DNA of 64,000 bases from Rosistilla carotiformis. GTDB lineage: Bacteria; Planctomycetota; Planctomycetia; Pirellulales; Pirellulaceae. The notes under the pieces were generated by a model. That model did not search any database. It was given only the letters and a program-made list of their open reading frames with translations, and was not told the DNA's origin. The stretch is from positions 5,681,411 to 5,745,410 of the forward strand of contig NZ_CP036348.1 in NCBI RefSeq assembly GCF_007753095.1, read 5' to 3'. Below are positions 51,391 through 60,905 of the stretch, piece after piece (positions within the stretch are counted from its first letter, which is position 1; each line of letters starts with the position of its first letter). Both the position numbers and the translations under genes were made by a program.

Positions 51391-54300
51391 ATGTTGCTTT
51401 GCGAAACGAGGACGCTCCGCGTCGCCCGAGGTGTCATTTTCTTGCTGGTGCTTGCCTGCCAATCGCTTTGCGTCGCACAGGATCCGGCCGATACACGTCC
51501 GGTGGTCGGCTTGCGAGAGAATCCTCCCGACACCGTGTTCCTGAAAGATGGTCGATTAGTCATCCGCCCAGGGCAGGTGATTCCTTCGGCGTCGATCTTG
51601 ATCCGTGGCAAGTCGATCATTGCGATCGGGCGCGACATTCAACCACCGCCCGGCGCCGACGTGATCGACTGTTCCGACAAATCGATCTACGCCGGTTTGA
51701 TCGACGCGTTTGGCGAGATCGCTGTCGCTCCGCCGCAATCCAACGGCACCGGCCACTGGAATGGCTACGTTCTTCCGCGTCGATCGGCGGCCGACGGGAT
51801 CGATGACATTTCCGATATCTCCGATTACCGTTCGCAAGGCGTGGCGCTGCGTTTGATCGCTCCCAAAGGGGCGATCGTCAAAGGTCGCAGCAGTTTGGTG
51901 ATGCTCGACAAAAAATCGGGGGCGACCTTGATCGACGACGCCGTCGCACAGCACCTGCAACTAACGGTACCAAGAGATCGTCGCCGCGACGCGTACCCAA
52001 ATTCACCGATGGGAGCCGTCGCGCTTTTGCGGCAGACGTTTTCCGATGCCGACTGGTACACCAAGGCTTGGGAAGCGTATCGGTCCAAACCGACGCTCCC
52101 CCGTCCGGAGCGCAACGATGCACTCGCAACGTTAGCTGATGAAATGCGTGGTGGCCGATTCATCGTCGACGCTCCCAACGAACGCATGGCGGTGCGGGCC
52201 GAAGAGTTGGCGAACGAGTTCGCACTAAATATGACGCTGCGTGGTTCGGGGCGTGAATATCGCGATCTCGATGCGATTGCGGAAACTGGCAGAATGTTGC
52301 TTGTTCCCGTTAATTTCCCCGACGCTCCCGATGTCTCTTCCGAAGCCCAAGCTGCTGACATCGAACTGCGTGACCTGCTGCACTGGCACTTTGCACCCGA
52401 GAATCCGCTGCGTCTAGAACAGGCTGGCGCCACGTTTTGTTTGACCTCCGATGGCTTGGATGATCCCAAGTCGTTTCTGAAGAACATACGCGTGGCGGTC
52501 CGTCGCGGGCTTTCACCCGATGTGGCGTTGGCAGCGCTGACGACCACCCCGGCCAAGTGGCTAGGCCTCGACGAAACGTGTGGAGCGATTCGAGTCGGCG
52601 GACTCGCCAATCTGATCGTGACCGATGGCGAACTGTTCGAAGAAGAGACGCATGTGCTTGAAACGTGGGTCGCAGGAAAGCGATTTGAAGTCTCCGCCAA
52701 TGCCCCGGAACAACCGGATCGGTTGATCGGAGATTGGACGACCAAGATTAAAATCGGCCGCAAGGGAGTCCCTGTCGCGTTGCACTTGGCGAGGAAGAAG
52801 GGCAAATGGTCGGGGAACATCTCACATCGCAGCAAGTCGAAACCATCCGATGCGGAAGTCGAAGAATCGGATGATAAACCGGCGGCCGACAAATCCAAGA
52901 AGGAGAACGCGACGGCGGAGCTCAAAAAAATCGCTCGCGCTGTCGATCGGATGACCGCCTGGGTTGATCTTTCTCAGACGAACAACAAGCTGCCCGCGGG
53001 ACCTTCTCGCATCACCATGATCACCGTCCTGGACGAGGATGCGATTTCCATATTCTCGACCCTCGCCTTTCCCGACGGTCAAACGCAGGACTTGCAGTGG
53101 AAGCGCGTCGAGCCGAAGAACGCAACGCCTGACAACAAAGCCTCCGACAATAAGAAGGATGCTGGCGACAAGAGCGACAACGGATCCGAACCGACATCGG
53201 AAGACGCTGGGCCTCTCGACGCAATCACCGTCAATTACCCGCTGGGCGGCTTCGGAGTGACGGGCGCGGTGCCGGTCGAACCGATGGTGTTGTTTCGAAA
53301 TGCGACCGTTTGGACGTGTGGGGATCAAGGCGTCCTCAACCGAACCGACGTGTTGGTTATCGATGGCAAGATCGATGCGGTGGGGAACGCACTCGAGGTC
53401 CCCGAGGGTTGCCGCGTGGTCGACGCGACCGGCAAGCACCTGACACCCGGTTTGATCGATTGCCACTCGCACATGGGAACCGATGGTGGGATCAACGAGT
53501 CGGGACAAGCGGTGACGGCGGAGGTGCGAATCGGCGACTTTATCGACAATTCCGATATCAACATCTATCGCCAACTGGCTGGCGGAGTGACCAGCAGCAA
53601 CATCTTGCATGGATCGGCGAATCCGATCGGCGGGCAGAACCAAGTCATCAAACTGCGTTGGGGCGATTCGATGCAGGCGATGAAGATGACTTCCGCTCCT
53701 GCCGGGATCAAATTTGCATTGGGGGAAAACGTCAAGCAGAGCAATCGCTCCGCGGCTCAAACCCGCTACCCGTCGAGCCGGATGGGGGTGGAGCAGTTGT
53801 TCCGCGATCGATTCCAAGCTGCCAAGGAATACAGTGAACAACAGCGGCGGTGGCAGGCCGGTCAACGCGAGGGATTGCCGCTGCGGCGAGATCTCGAATT
53901 GGAAGCGATCGTGGAAATCTTGAACGGTCAGCGGTGGATTCATTGCCACAGTTATCGCCAAGATGAAATCGTGGCATTCCTCGACTTGTTGGATCAATTC
54001 GAGATCACGATTGGAACGTTGCAACATGTGCTGGAAGGCTACAAGGTTGCGGATCGATTGCGCGAACATGGCGGCATGGCTTCGGCGTTCTCGGATTGGT
54101 GGGCCTACAAGTTCGAGGTCTACGATGCGGTTCCTTACAACGGAGCGATCATGCACGATGAAGGGATCGTCGTGTCGTTCAACAGCGACGATCGCGAGCT
54201 GGCTCGCCATCTCAATACCGAAGCTGCCAAGGCGGTTAAATATGGTGGCATTTCGGAGGAAGAGGCACTCAAATTCGTCACGCTCAATCCCGCCAAGCAG

Positions 54301-54666
54301 CTTCGAATCGATGACCGCGTGGGATCGATCGCGCCAGGAAAAGATGCGGATCTCGTGTTGTGGAGCGGCCCACCGTTATCGACCCTTTCGCGCTGTGAAC
54401 AAACCTGGGTCGATGGACGGCCGATGTTTAGGCTCGAAAGCGACCAACGGCTTCGCCAACGCGATGCAAAGTGGCGGTCGATGTTGATCGCCAGGATCTT
54501 GGATCAAAACGATGGCAGGGGCGGTTCTGACAAGAAGGAGATCGAGGAGGAAGAGCGTTGGTTGCGTTACGACGAATATTGTCACGGACACGACGACCAT
54601 GATCACGCGCACCACAACCACGACCACAACGAGTCCGGACACCGCCACGCGGAGGCACGACGATGA
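51391..54666 (+). CDS. Secreted double-domain amidohydrolase with His-rich tail
   Basis: A 1091-residue exported protein. After a signal peptide (about 12-30) comes an amidohydrolase-fold domain (about 45-480) whose first metal site reads GLIDAFGEIAV instead of GLIDxHxH, so it looks non-catalytic. A charged linker (about 490-610) leads to a second, apparently intact domain (about 635-1035): PGLIDCHSHMG, WIHCHSYRQ, TLQHVLEGYK and VSFNSDD supply the HxH, two further His and Asp ligands. The C-terminus is a His/Asp-rich tail (HGHDDHDHAHHNHDHNE) that probably binds metal ions. The imidazolonepropionase-like branch is the best match; the substrate (perhaps a dipeptide or lactam) is unknown. Overlaps the next gene by ATGA. 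Confidence 0.85.
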   Translation: MLLCETRTLRVARGVIFLLVLACQSLCVAQDPADTRPVVGLRENPPDTVFLKDGRLVIRPGQVIPSASILIRGKSIIAIGRDIQPPPGADVIDCSDKSIYAGLIDAFGEIAVAPPQSNGTGHWNGYVLPRRSAADGIDDISDISDYRSQGVALRLIAPKGAIVKGRSSLVMLDKKSGATLIDDAVAQHLQLTVPRDRRRDAYPNSPMGAVALLRQTFSDADWYTKAWEAYRSKPTLPRPERNDALATLADEMRGGRFIVDAPNERMAVRAEELANEFALNMTLRGSGREYRDLDAIAETGRMLLVPVNFPDAPDVSSEAQAADIELRDLLHWHFAPENPLRLEQAGATFCLTSDGLDDPKSFLKNIRVAVRRGLSPDVALAALTTTPAKWLGLDETCGAIRVGGLANLIVTDGELFEEETHVLETWVAGKRFEVSANAPEQPDRLIGDWTTKIKIGRKGVPVALHLARKKGKWSGNISHRSKSKPSDAEVEESDDKPAADKSKKENATAELKKIARAVDRMTAWVDLSQTNNKLPAGPSRITMITVLDEDAISIFSTLAFPDGQTQDLQWKRVEPKNATPDNKASDNKKDAGDKSDNGSEPTSEDAGPLDAITVNYPLGGFGVTGAVPVEPMVLFRNATVWTCGDQGVLNRTDVLVIDGKIDAVGNALEVPEGCRVVDATGKHLTPGLIDCHSHMGTDGGINESGQAVTAEVRIGDFIDNSDINIYRQLAGGVTSSNILHGSANPIGGQNQVIKLRWGDSMQAMKMTSAPAGIKFALGENVKQSNRSAAQTRYPSSRMGVEQLFRDRFQAAKEYSEQQRRWQAGQREGLPLRRDLELEAIVEILNGQRWIHCHSYRQDEIVAFLDLLDQFEITIGTLQHVLEGYKVADRLREHGGMASAFSDWWAYKFEVYDAVPYNGAIMHDEGIVVSFNSDDRELARHLNTEAAKAVKYGGISEEEALKFVTLNPAKQLRIDDRVGSIAPGKDADLVLWSGPPLSTLSRCEQTWVDGRPMFRLESDQRLRQRDAKWRSMLIARILDQNDGRGGSDKKEIEEEERWLRYDEYCHGHDDHDHAHHNHDHNESGHRHAEARR

Positions 54667-56087
54667 GCAAGCAATACCCAAACATCTTCCGTTCGCTCTT
54701 TCCCGCGGCGACCAAGAACTCTGAAAAGAAGGCCAGCGAGCCTGCGAGTCAGCCTCATGACTGTCGACGCTCATTTTTGATCCGATCCGTGCTGGCGACT
54801 CTGTTCGGTTGTGCGGTGGTGTCTGGTGCAAACGTCGACGCAAACGACCAGATTCCTGGCCCTGCCCAGTCGACGCCAATCGCACTGGTCGGTGGCGTGG
54901 TCCATACGGTCGACGCGGGGACGTTGAACAAAGCCACGGTGGTCTTTGAGAAAGGAAAGATCACCCAGGTCGGAAAGAAAGTCGTTTTGCCGGCGAAGTG
55001 TCGATCGATCGACGTCTCGGGGAAACACATCTATCCGGGGTTGATGGAGTCGATGTCGAACGTGGGGCTGACCGAAATTGGTTCCGTGAGAGCGACGGTC
55101 GACACCGACGAAGTGGGAGACGAAAACCCAAACCTTCGGCCGTGGGTTGCCGTGAACGCCGACAGCGAGCTGATTCCTGTCGCCCGGGCGGGCGGAGTGC
55201 TTCTGGCGTCGATCGCGCCCAAGCGAGGGAACATCCGAGGCCAATCGGCCGTGATTCAGTTGGACGGCTGGACCTACAAGGACATGTTGCTTCGTGGCGA
55301 CACGGGGATGATCGTCTCCTGGCGTTCGTACGATTCTCGCAAAACCAGCGCAGTCGATCGCGTCAAAGAACGCGACGAACGTTTGAAAGGCTTGTCGGAT
55401 CGCTTGGAGACCGCCGCGCGGTATGCGATCGCCCGCGCCGCGCGGCCCGATTGGACGCCTGTCGACCTGCGATTCGAAGCGCTCATTCCCGTGTTGGAAG
55501 GCAAATCGCCGATGATCATCGACGCCGATGATCGACGTGAAATCGAAGCCGCCGTGGCGTTCTGTGTGGCGCGTGGAATTCGCCCCATCATCTACGGTGG
55601 CTACGACGCTCCCGAATGTGCGCCGCTGCTAAAAAAATACGACGTTCCCGTCATCGTGCATTCGACTTATCGGCTGCCGCTGCGACGCGATGATCCCTAT
55701 GATCATCCTTACACTCTGCCCAGCCGAATCAGCAAGGCGGGGATCCGGTTCGCGATTGGCGGTCCGGGATCGGGAAGCCCTGGCGGCGGCGCGGCCGCTC
55801 GCAATTTACCCTACCACGCCGCCGTTGCCGTTTCTTACGGACTACCGGCCGATCAGGCGATCCACGCGATCACCTTGGCCCCCGCAGAAATCATGGGCGT
55901 CGCCGATCGCGTCGGTTCGATCACCGTCGGCAAAGACGCGACGTTGATCGTTGTGGACGGAGACGTTCTGCAGACCGAATCGAATGTCACCGAGGCCTAT
56001 ATCTCCGGTGCAAAGGTCGATTTGGGAAGCAAACACAAAACGTTGGCTGACAAATATCGCAAGAAGTACAACCAACGCTCGCGTTAG
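54663..56087 (+). CDS. Secreted amidohydrolase-fold protein without metal ligands
   Basis: A 474-residue protein of the same fold as its upstream neighbour. A basic N-terminus (RRSFLIRSVLATLFG) fits an export signal with a twin-arginine-like RRSFL. The first metal motif is YPGLMESMSNVGL, with no HxH, and later segments read VIVHSTYRLPL and RFAIGGPGSGSPGG, lacking the catalytic Asp. It keeps the composite beta-sandwich (KDATLIVVDGDVLQT). It is translationally coupled to the active double-domain protein by ATGA and probably forms a complex with it or stabilises it; catalysis alone seems unlikely. Confidence 0.8.
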   Translation: MSKQYPNIFRSLFPAATKNSEKKASEPASQPHDCRRSFLIRSVLATLFGCAVVSGANVDANDQIPGPAQSTPIALVGGVVHTVDAGTLNKATVVFEKGKITQVGKKVVLPAKCRSIDVSGKHIYPGLMESMSNVGLTEIGSVRATVDTDEVGDENPNLRPWVAVNADSELIPVARAGGVLLASIAPKRGNIRGQSAVIQLDGWTYKDMLLRGDTGMIVSWRSYDSRKTSAVDRVKERDERLKGLSDRLETAARYAIARAARPDWTPVDLRFEALIPVLEGKSPMIIDADDRREIEAAVAFCVARGIRPIIYGGYDAPECAPLLKKYDVPVIVHSTYRLPLRRDDPYDHPYTLPSRISKAGIRFAIGGPGSGSPGGGAAARNLPYHAAVAVSYGLPADQAIHAITLAPAEIMGVADRVGSITVGKDATLIVVDGDVLQTESNVTEAYISGAKVDLGSKHKTLADKYRKKYNQRSR

Positions 56088-56187
56088 AAACGGGTGCCGT
56101 CTGATTCACCTGAGCACAAACGATCAATCGCGCTGAGCGAAACCTTCCGTTCGAACCAAACCTTCTCTTGAGGACTCCCTCGTTTCC

Positions 56188-56892
56188 GTGCCCACTCTTA
56201 AAGACATCGTCGAACGTTCCGACACGCCGATCGGTCGCGTGTTCGATCTATCCATCCAGTTCTTCATCATCCTCTCGCTGATTGCTTTTAGCGTGGAAAC
56301 GCTGCCGGGGCTCGACCCCGGATGGGCGCGTTTGCTCCACTTCTTCGAGATCGCATCGATCACCGTTTTCTCGGTGGAATACCTCGTCCGGCTGCTGGTT
56401 GCCGACCGCAAGATTGCTTTCATGACCAGCTTTTTTGGCGTGGTCGACCTGCTTGCGATCTTACCGTTCTACCTCTCGTTTGGCTTCGACCTGCGTTCGA
56501 TTCGAGCGCTCCGGCTGCTGCGACTGTTCTGGATGTTGAAACTGGTACGCTACAGTCGAGCCATCCAACGGTTTCACCGCGCGTTCTTGATCTCGCGCGA
56601 GGAAATTGTCCTGTTCTTCTTCGTCACGGTGATCTTGCTGTATCTCGCGTCGGTGGGAATCTATCACTTTGAACACGCTGCCCAACCGGAAGCCTTTGCA
56701 TCGGTGTTCCATTGCCTTTGGTGGGCCGTCGTCACGCTGACAACGGTTGGCTACGGAGACGTCTACCCGATCACGGCTGGCGGGCGAATCTTCACGTTCG
56801 CAATTCTGTTGATTGGCCTCGGCGTCGTTTCGGTTCCCGCTGGATTAGTCGCATCGGCGCTCGCCCAAGCCCGCGAGATGGAATCCGAATAA
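56188..56892 (+). CDS. Voltage-gated potassium channel (Kv type, six helices)
   Basis: A 234-residue channel subunit from a GTG start. Six helices are visible: S1 about 19-37, S2 47-66, S3 72-90, an S4 with regularly spaced Arg (RSIRALRLLRLFWMLKLVR), S5 about 137-160, and S6 about 197-225. The pore filter is TTVGYGDVYP. There is no cytoplasmic RCK domain, so it differs from the channel at 28234. It is a stand-alone gene; GAGGA lies about 14 bases upstream of the GTG, rather far. Confidence 0.93.
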   Translation: MPTLKDIVERSDTPIGRVFDLSIQFFIILSLIAFSVETLPGLDPGWARLLHFFEIASITVFSVEYLVRLLVADRKIAFMTSFFGVVDLLAILPFYLSFGFDLRSIRALRLLRLFWMLKLVRYSRAIQRFHRAFLISREEIVLFFFVTVILLYLASVGIYHFEHAAQPEAFASVFHCLWWAVVTLTTVGYGDVYPITAGGRIFTFAILLIGLGVVSVPAGLVASALAQAREMESE

Positions 56893-57058
56893 ATCACGGC
56901 GCGTTGGAGGCGACCGAGCGTTGGCTGGCTGTCGCCTTGGAAGTTGTTCCGTTTGGCAGCGTTTGTGGGAAGTGTAGAATCGACAGCCAAGCCACCTTCG
57001 CTTGCTTCGGTCCCCGGGGGGGGGCGGAACCTTCTTAAAGTCAGGTACTTGTTAAATC

Positions 57059-57319
57059 GTGCTTTCAGTCATCGTTACCTTGATCGCTGTCGGAGTGTTC
57101 ATCGCCGGCGTGCGATCGCTCCATTCGCTCAAGCGGCTCGACGAAGCAACGGGCGCGGAACGCTCCGACCCGTTTTACACGTCGGTTGCTCTGCTCTTCT
57201 CGACGTCCCCACGCGACGCGAAATTTCGCAGTCGCCAACGCCGAACGATCTGGCTGTTCTGCGGAGCGATTCTGCTGCTCTACTTCGCCCGGATCGCCTA
57301 CATCCAACAGACTATCTAG
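57059..57319 (+). CDS. Small two-helix membrane protein, unrecognised
   Basis: An 86-residue protein from a GTG (MLSVIVTLIAVGVFIAGVR). One membrane helix at each end (about 2-17 and 64-81) flanks a polar, basic middle (SPRDAKFRSRQRR). No family is recognised. The gene follows a 14-base G-rich run (near 57011-57025) and has AAAG upstream. It could be a small envelope protein; supported by hydrophobic pattern and codon use only. Confidence 0.55.
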   Translation: MLSVIVTLIAVGVFIAGVRSLHSLKRLDEATGAERSDPFYTSVALLFSTSPRDAKFRSRQRRTIWLFCGAILLLYFARIAYIQQTI

Positions 57320-57380
57320 GTATCGGGCAGGTTTGCATCTCGCAACGCTGCACCTCCCCGAACTTTGCTTCGCTCGTTCG

Positions 57381-57432
57381 ACCCTCCCCTTCAAACTGCG
57401 TTTGGCGGAGGGTGAAGTGGTGCAGCTTCACC
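57381..57432. repeat. Compound palindromic (REP-like) element
   Basis: Two overlapping hairpins: ACCCTCC (57381-57387) with GGAGGGT (57407-57413), containing an inner CAAAC-TGC-GTTTG stem, and GGTGAAG (57411-57417) with CTTCACC (57426-57432). They share bases and are mutually exclusive. The flanking 57330-57460 is rich in similar C/G blocks. Such CCCTCC/GGAGGG palindromes look like an interspersed repeat of planctomycete genomes; this could not be tested. Confidence 0.6.
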
Positions 57433-57546
57433 CGCTCAAGCTAAGGTTGAGAAGGGGACGTTCTTGACCTAAAACGATGTTGCCTGTACGCTGTGGCATT
57501 GTTTTTGCAACTCCAACCACGTCATGTGTATCAAGGACTTCCGAGA

Positions 57547-57729
57547 ATGTCAGGATCCGAAAGAAGACGCGAACTGCGTCGTCGTCGTCATCGCAGAAAG
57601 CAAGTTGGCAAGCTGACGGTTAAGGCTGGAAAGGCGAGCCCCGCTGAAAAGCTGGAAATCGCTCGCAAACTGCGTCGCCTGACCCCCGGTGCCGATGTTC
57701 TGATCGAACGATTGAGCCTGGTCTCCTAG
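57547..57729 (+). CDS. Small basic planctomycete protein (60 aa)
   Basis: A 60-residue, very basic protein: MSGSERRRELRRRRHRRKQ, then GKLTVKAGKASPAEKLEIARKLRRLTPGADVLIERL. The ordered C-terminal half with the LTPGAD turn looks like a short RNA- or DNA-binding helix pair. I recall very similar short proteins in other planctomycetes (possibly the DUF6800 family), without known function. ATG 57547 was chosen over an upstream frame start at 57493 because the conserved part begins here. Confidence 0.7.
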   Translation: MSGSERRRELRRRRHRRKQVGKLTVKAGKASPAEKLEIARKLRRLTPGADVLIERLSLVS

Positions 57730-57892
57730 ACTCCGGGCAACGCTCCAATATTTGATTCGGGTTGAGTGGTTAGCACTGTCTGGCCACCTGGTTCCATAGA
57801 TCGGCTGGAGCTGCCTTGCGACAGCTTTCGATCGCGCGAGCTGGTCGTTCTGAATTACCAACGTGGTAACGCTAACGCTATCGGAACTCAGC

Positions 57893-58864
57893 ATGCTCGC
57901 TGGTGAAATCTACCAACCCAATTCGATTCGATTGATCGATGTGCCCGCTGCCGCGACAGCTTCGGATGTCCCAGCGGGTCAAATTCTCTTTGAGCCTCAG
58001 TTGGCCTGCCTGTGCGGCAGCGACCTTCTGTATTACGAGGCCGACAATCCCGGCTACATGCCTCACGTCGGCCAATCGCTGCACGAGATGATCGGCCGCG
58101 TCGTCGAGACGACGGGCGACAAGTTTGCCGTCGGCGATCGGGTGCTCGCTGTGCCGATCGAACACTACGGTTTCTACGGCCGCTACTGGGTCGATCAAGC
58201 CCGTGCGGTCCGCGTCGATCCGCGTTGCAGCGATGCCGCCGCCGTGCTGGCTCAGCCGTTGGGAACGGTGCTGTTCGCGCTCCGCCGGATTCCGTCGGTG
58301 CTCGCCCGCCGCGTGATGCTGTTTGGCGCCGGACCGATGGGCCAGTTGTTCGTTCGCGTTTTGAAGCTGTTTGGCGCGGCGGAGATCATCGTCGTCGATC
58401 CGGTTCGCGATCGCTTGGATCTCGCGTTGGCTGGCGGTGCGACTCAGGTGATCCATGGCACCGCGGCTCAGGCGGCTGCCGAAGCGGCCTCGATGCCCGG
58501 TGGCGGTCCCGATCTGGTGATCGAAGCGGTCGGGCATCGCCAACAAGTGCTCAACGAATGTATCGCCGCATGCCGACCCGAAGGGGAGATCCTGTTTTTT
58601 GGCGTGCCGCCGATCGAAGCGAACGGGATCAAGCTGAAGGAAATGTTCTGGAAGAATCTGCGGATGTACACCAGCGTCGGCCCCAGCTTTGAGATCGATT
58701 TCTCGCTGGCGATGAAGATGGTCGCCGAGCGGACGATCGATGTCGAACCGCTGGTATCGCATCGGATGCCGATCGATCAGATCCAAGAAGCGTACGACAT
58801 GTTCGCCACGCGACGCGAGGGAGCGATGAAGGTCTTCCTCGATTTCCCCGCGTACCAAGCATGA
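57893..58864 (+). CDS. Zinc-dependent medium-chain alcohol/polyol dehydrogenase
   Basis: A 323-residue MDR enzyme. Catalytic zinc ligands are visible as Cys in CLCGSD (about 40) and His-Glu in SLHEMIG (about 68); the four-Cys structural zinc lobe of classical enzymes is absent, the sequence passing directly to a short loop. The NAD(P)-binding motif is FGAGPMGQ (about 145-152), with Asp after the second strand (VVDPVRDR), suggesting NAD. The C-terminal fold is normal. The stop overlaps the ATG of the next gene (ATGA). Substrate unknown. Confidence 0.85.
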   Translation: MLAGEIYQPNSIRLIDVPAAATASDVPAGQILFEPQLACLCGSDLLYYEADNPGYMPHVGQSLHEMIGRVVETTGDKFAVGDRVLAVPIEHYGFYGRYWVDQARAVRVDPRCSDAAAVLAQPLGTVLFALRRIPSVLARRVMLFGAGPMGQLFVRVLKLFGAAEIIVVDPVRDRLDLALAGGATQVIHGTAAQAAAEAASMPGGGPDLVIEAVGHRQQVLNECIAACRPEGEILFFGVPPIEANGIKLKEMFWKNLRMYTSVGPSFEIDFSLAMKMVAERTIDVEPLVSHRMPIDQIQEAYDMFATRREGAMKVFLDFPAYQA

Positions 58865-59343
58865 CCCAAGCCGTCTTCTCCCACGTTCCGCAACGCATCG
58901 TTTCGGGCGGGCAAACGGGAGTGGACCGCGGAGCGTTGGATGCGGCGATCGCGCTCGGAATCCCGCACGGCGGATGGTGTCCGCGCGGCCGGCTGGCAGA
59001 GGATGGCCAGATCCCAGCGCGTTACGATCTGACCGAACACCAATCTCCACGCTACAAAGACCGCACGCTGCAAAATGTCATCGACAGCGATGCCACGTTG
59101 ATCCTCTACTGCGACACGCTGCGCGGTGGCACGCGATTGACGCAGCGTTACGCCGTCGATGCAGGCAAGCCGCAGCTAGCGGTAGCAATCGACGACGAAT
59201 GGTCGGTCGAAAGCGTCCACCGCTGGCTGTACCAGTATCAACCTCTGTCGCTGAATATCGCCGGGCCGCGCGAGAGCAACTTTCCCGGCGTGCAAGCACT
59301 CAGCACCGAAGCCGTCTTGCGGATCTTTGACCACAGCGGCTGA
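58861..59343 (+). CDS. Putative molybdenum carrier protein (MoCo-carrier/LOG-like fold)
   Basis: A 160-residue protein of the 'putative molybdenum carrier' family. The diagnostic start RIVSGGQTGVDRGALDAAIALGIPHGGWCPRGR is seen at about 12-44 (GGQTGVDR and CPRGR), followed by ILYCDTLRGGT and LNIAGPRESN near the end. The Rossmann-like fold is related to MoCo carrier and YpsA-type proteins, which bind nucleotides or pterins; biochemical proof is thin. It is translationally coupled to the dehydrogenase, suggesting a shared task, although that enzyme is zinc- not molybdenum-dependent by sequence. Confidence 0.82.
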   Translation: MTQAVFSHVPQRIVSGGQTGVDRGALDAAIALGIPHGGWCPRGRLAEDGQIPARYDLTEHQSPRYKDRTLQNVIDSDATLILYCDTLRGGTRLTQRYAVDAGKPQLAVAIDDEWSVESVHRWLYQYQPLSLNIAGPRESNFPGVQALSTEAVLRIFDHSG

Positions 59344-59355
59344 CGCCGATCGCTC

Positions 59356-60774
59356 TTACGACAGCATCAACCAACAAAGGGTTGTGATGACACAGACGGC
59401 GATCAGGTTCAGCACCAATCCCGTGCGAGCCATCACGCCGGTCGAAAGCCCTCCGGCACCGTAGACGATCGTATTGGGAGCGGTCGCGACCGGCAGCATG
59501 AAAGCGCAACTGGCACTGATCGTCCCTGGGATCATGATCATTTCCGCGGGCACATCGGCGGCGATCGCCGTGCTGGCGAGGATCGGCAACAACAGGGCGG
59601 TCGTCGCCGTGCCGCTGGTGATCTCGGTCAGGAAGGTGACCAGCAAACAGACGCCGCCGATCACGAGAATCGGTGGCAGCGAGGCGAGTCCGGCCAGCGA
59701 GTCACCGATCACGGTGGAGAGTCCCGAGGCGTCGAAGCCTTTGGCCAACGCAAGCCCGCCGCCGAATAGCAACAGGATGCCCCAAGGGATCCGCTCCGCC
59801 GTCTCCCAATCCAACAGCGGGCCCTTCGCCTCGCCGCCTGAAGGGATGATGAACAGAGCCAGCGTCGCGGCCAATGCGACGGTCGAATCGCCGACCAGCG
59901 ATGTGATTCCACCGGCGTCGTTGGGCGTCGTCGCCCCGATCCAATACGACCAACCGTCAAACGGCGTCGTCCGCGTGATCCAAGCCAAGGCGGTCAGGCC
60001 GAAGACGATCAGTACGCGGACCTCCGCACTTCGCCAAGCGCCGACGTCGGGCATCTCGAAGATGGCGTCGGACTTCAGATTGCGGGTCAGCCACAGCCAA
60101 ATGATCGGCAACAAAATCGCGACGATCGGCACCGCGATGACCATCCAGTCGACAAAGGCCAGCGAGCGACCGAGCTTCTCTTCATAGAAGCCCATGAACA
60201 TCGCGTTGGGCGGAGTCCCGACGGGCGTTCCCATCCCGCCGACCGATGCGGAGTAGGCGATTCCCAGCAGCAAAGGAACTCGCAAGCCGTTGGACGCATG
60301 GCGTTCCAGCACCGCCATCGCGATCGGCAGCATCATCAGCGTCGTGGCGGTGTTGCTGATCCACATCGACAACATCGCCGTGGCCAGCATGAAGCCCAGC
60401 ACGATCCGCCGCTCGCCGCGGCCTCCCACCGCGCGGACCATGATCATCGCCAGCCGCCGGTGAGCTCCGCTGCGTTCCATCGCCGCCGACAGCAGGAAGC
60501 CCCCCATCAGCAACAGGATCATCGTATGCCCATACGCTGTCGCGACGGATCGATGATCCAGCACGCCGGTCAACGGAAAGACGATAAATGGCAGCAGAGC
60601 GGTTGCGGCGATCGGCAGGACTTCAAAGATCCACCACATCGCGCACAGAGTCGCTGTCGCGGCACACCAGCATGCCGGAGCTTCGAGGCCAGCGGAAGAA
60701 CAGCTAGCACCAACCAAGGCCGCGACAATCACACCGCCAGGCAGCATGGCCGATTTCGGGCAAGAGAACATCAT
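59356..60774 (-). CDS. SLC13/DASS-family anion transporter
   Basis: A 472-residue, multi-helix membrane protein (about 11-12 segments). Two SNT-like motifs mark the divalent anion:Na+ symporter fold: SNTATTLMMLP near 140 and TSGTATTALLLPI in the second half; GGMGTPVGTPPNA lies between. Members take up dicarboxylates, sulfate or phosphate with Na+; the substrate cannot be chosen from sequence. It converges with the molybdenum-carrier gene 12 bases away and lies downstream of mqnC on the same strand. Confidence 0.9.
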   Translation of the reverse strand: MMFSCPKSAMLPGGVIVAALVGASCSSAGLEAPACWCAATATLCAMWWIFEVLPIAATALLPFIVFPLTGVLDHRSVATAYGHTMILLLMGGFLLSAAMERSGAHRRLAMIMVRAVGGRGERRIVLGFMLATAMLSMWISNTATTLMMLPIAMAVLERHASNGLRVPLLLGIAYSASVGGMGTPVGTPPNAMFMGFYEEKLGRSLAFVDWMVIAVPIVAILLPIIWLWLTRNLKSDAIFEMPDVGAWRSAEVRVLIVFGLTALAWITRTTPFDGWSYWIGATTPNDAGGITSLVGDSTVALAATLALFIIPSGGEAKGPLLDWETAERIPWGILLLFGGGLALAKGFDASGLSTVIGDSLAGLASLPPILVIGGVCLLVTFLTEITSGTATTALLLPILASTAIAADVPAEMIMIPGTISASCAFMLPVATAPNTIVYGAGGLSTGVMARTGLVLNLIAVCVITTLCWLMLS

Positions 60775-60905
60775 CGGGAGATCGGGGGTGAATAGGGGAA
60801 TAACGCCCGATCAATCGGCGGTCGCGGTCGCGGCGGTCTTGCTGCGATCGACCGACATCGCCCGCCAGCCCGTCAAATCGCTGGCGGCGACGTTTCCGCA
60901 TCGCT

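Noticed and set aside
52822-54210. 462-codon minus-strand frame inside the amidohydrolase gene
   Set aside because: Opposite frame of a well-supported coding region; no ribosome site or domain.
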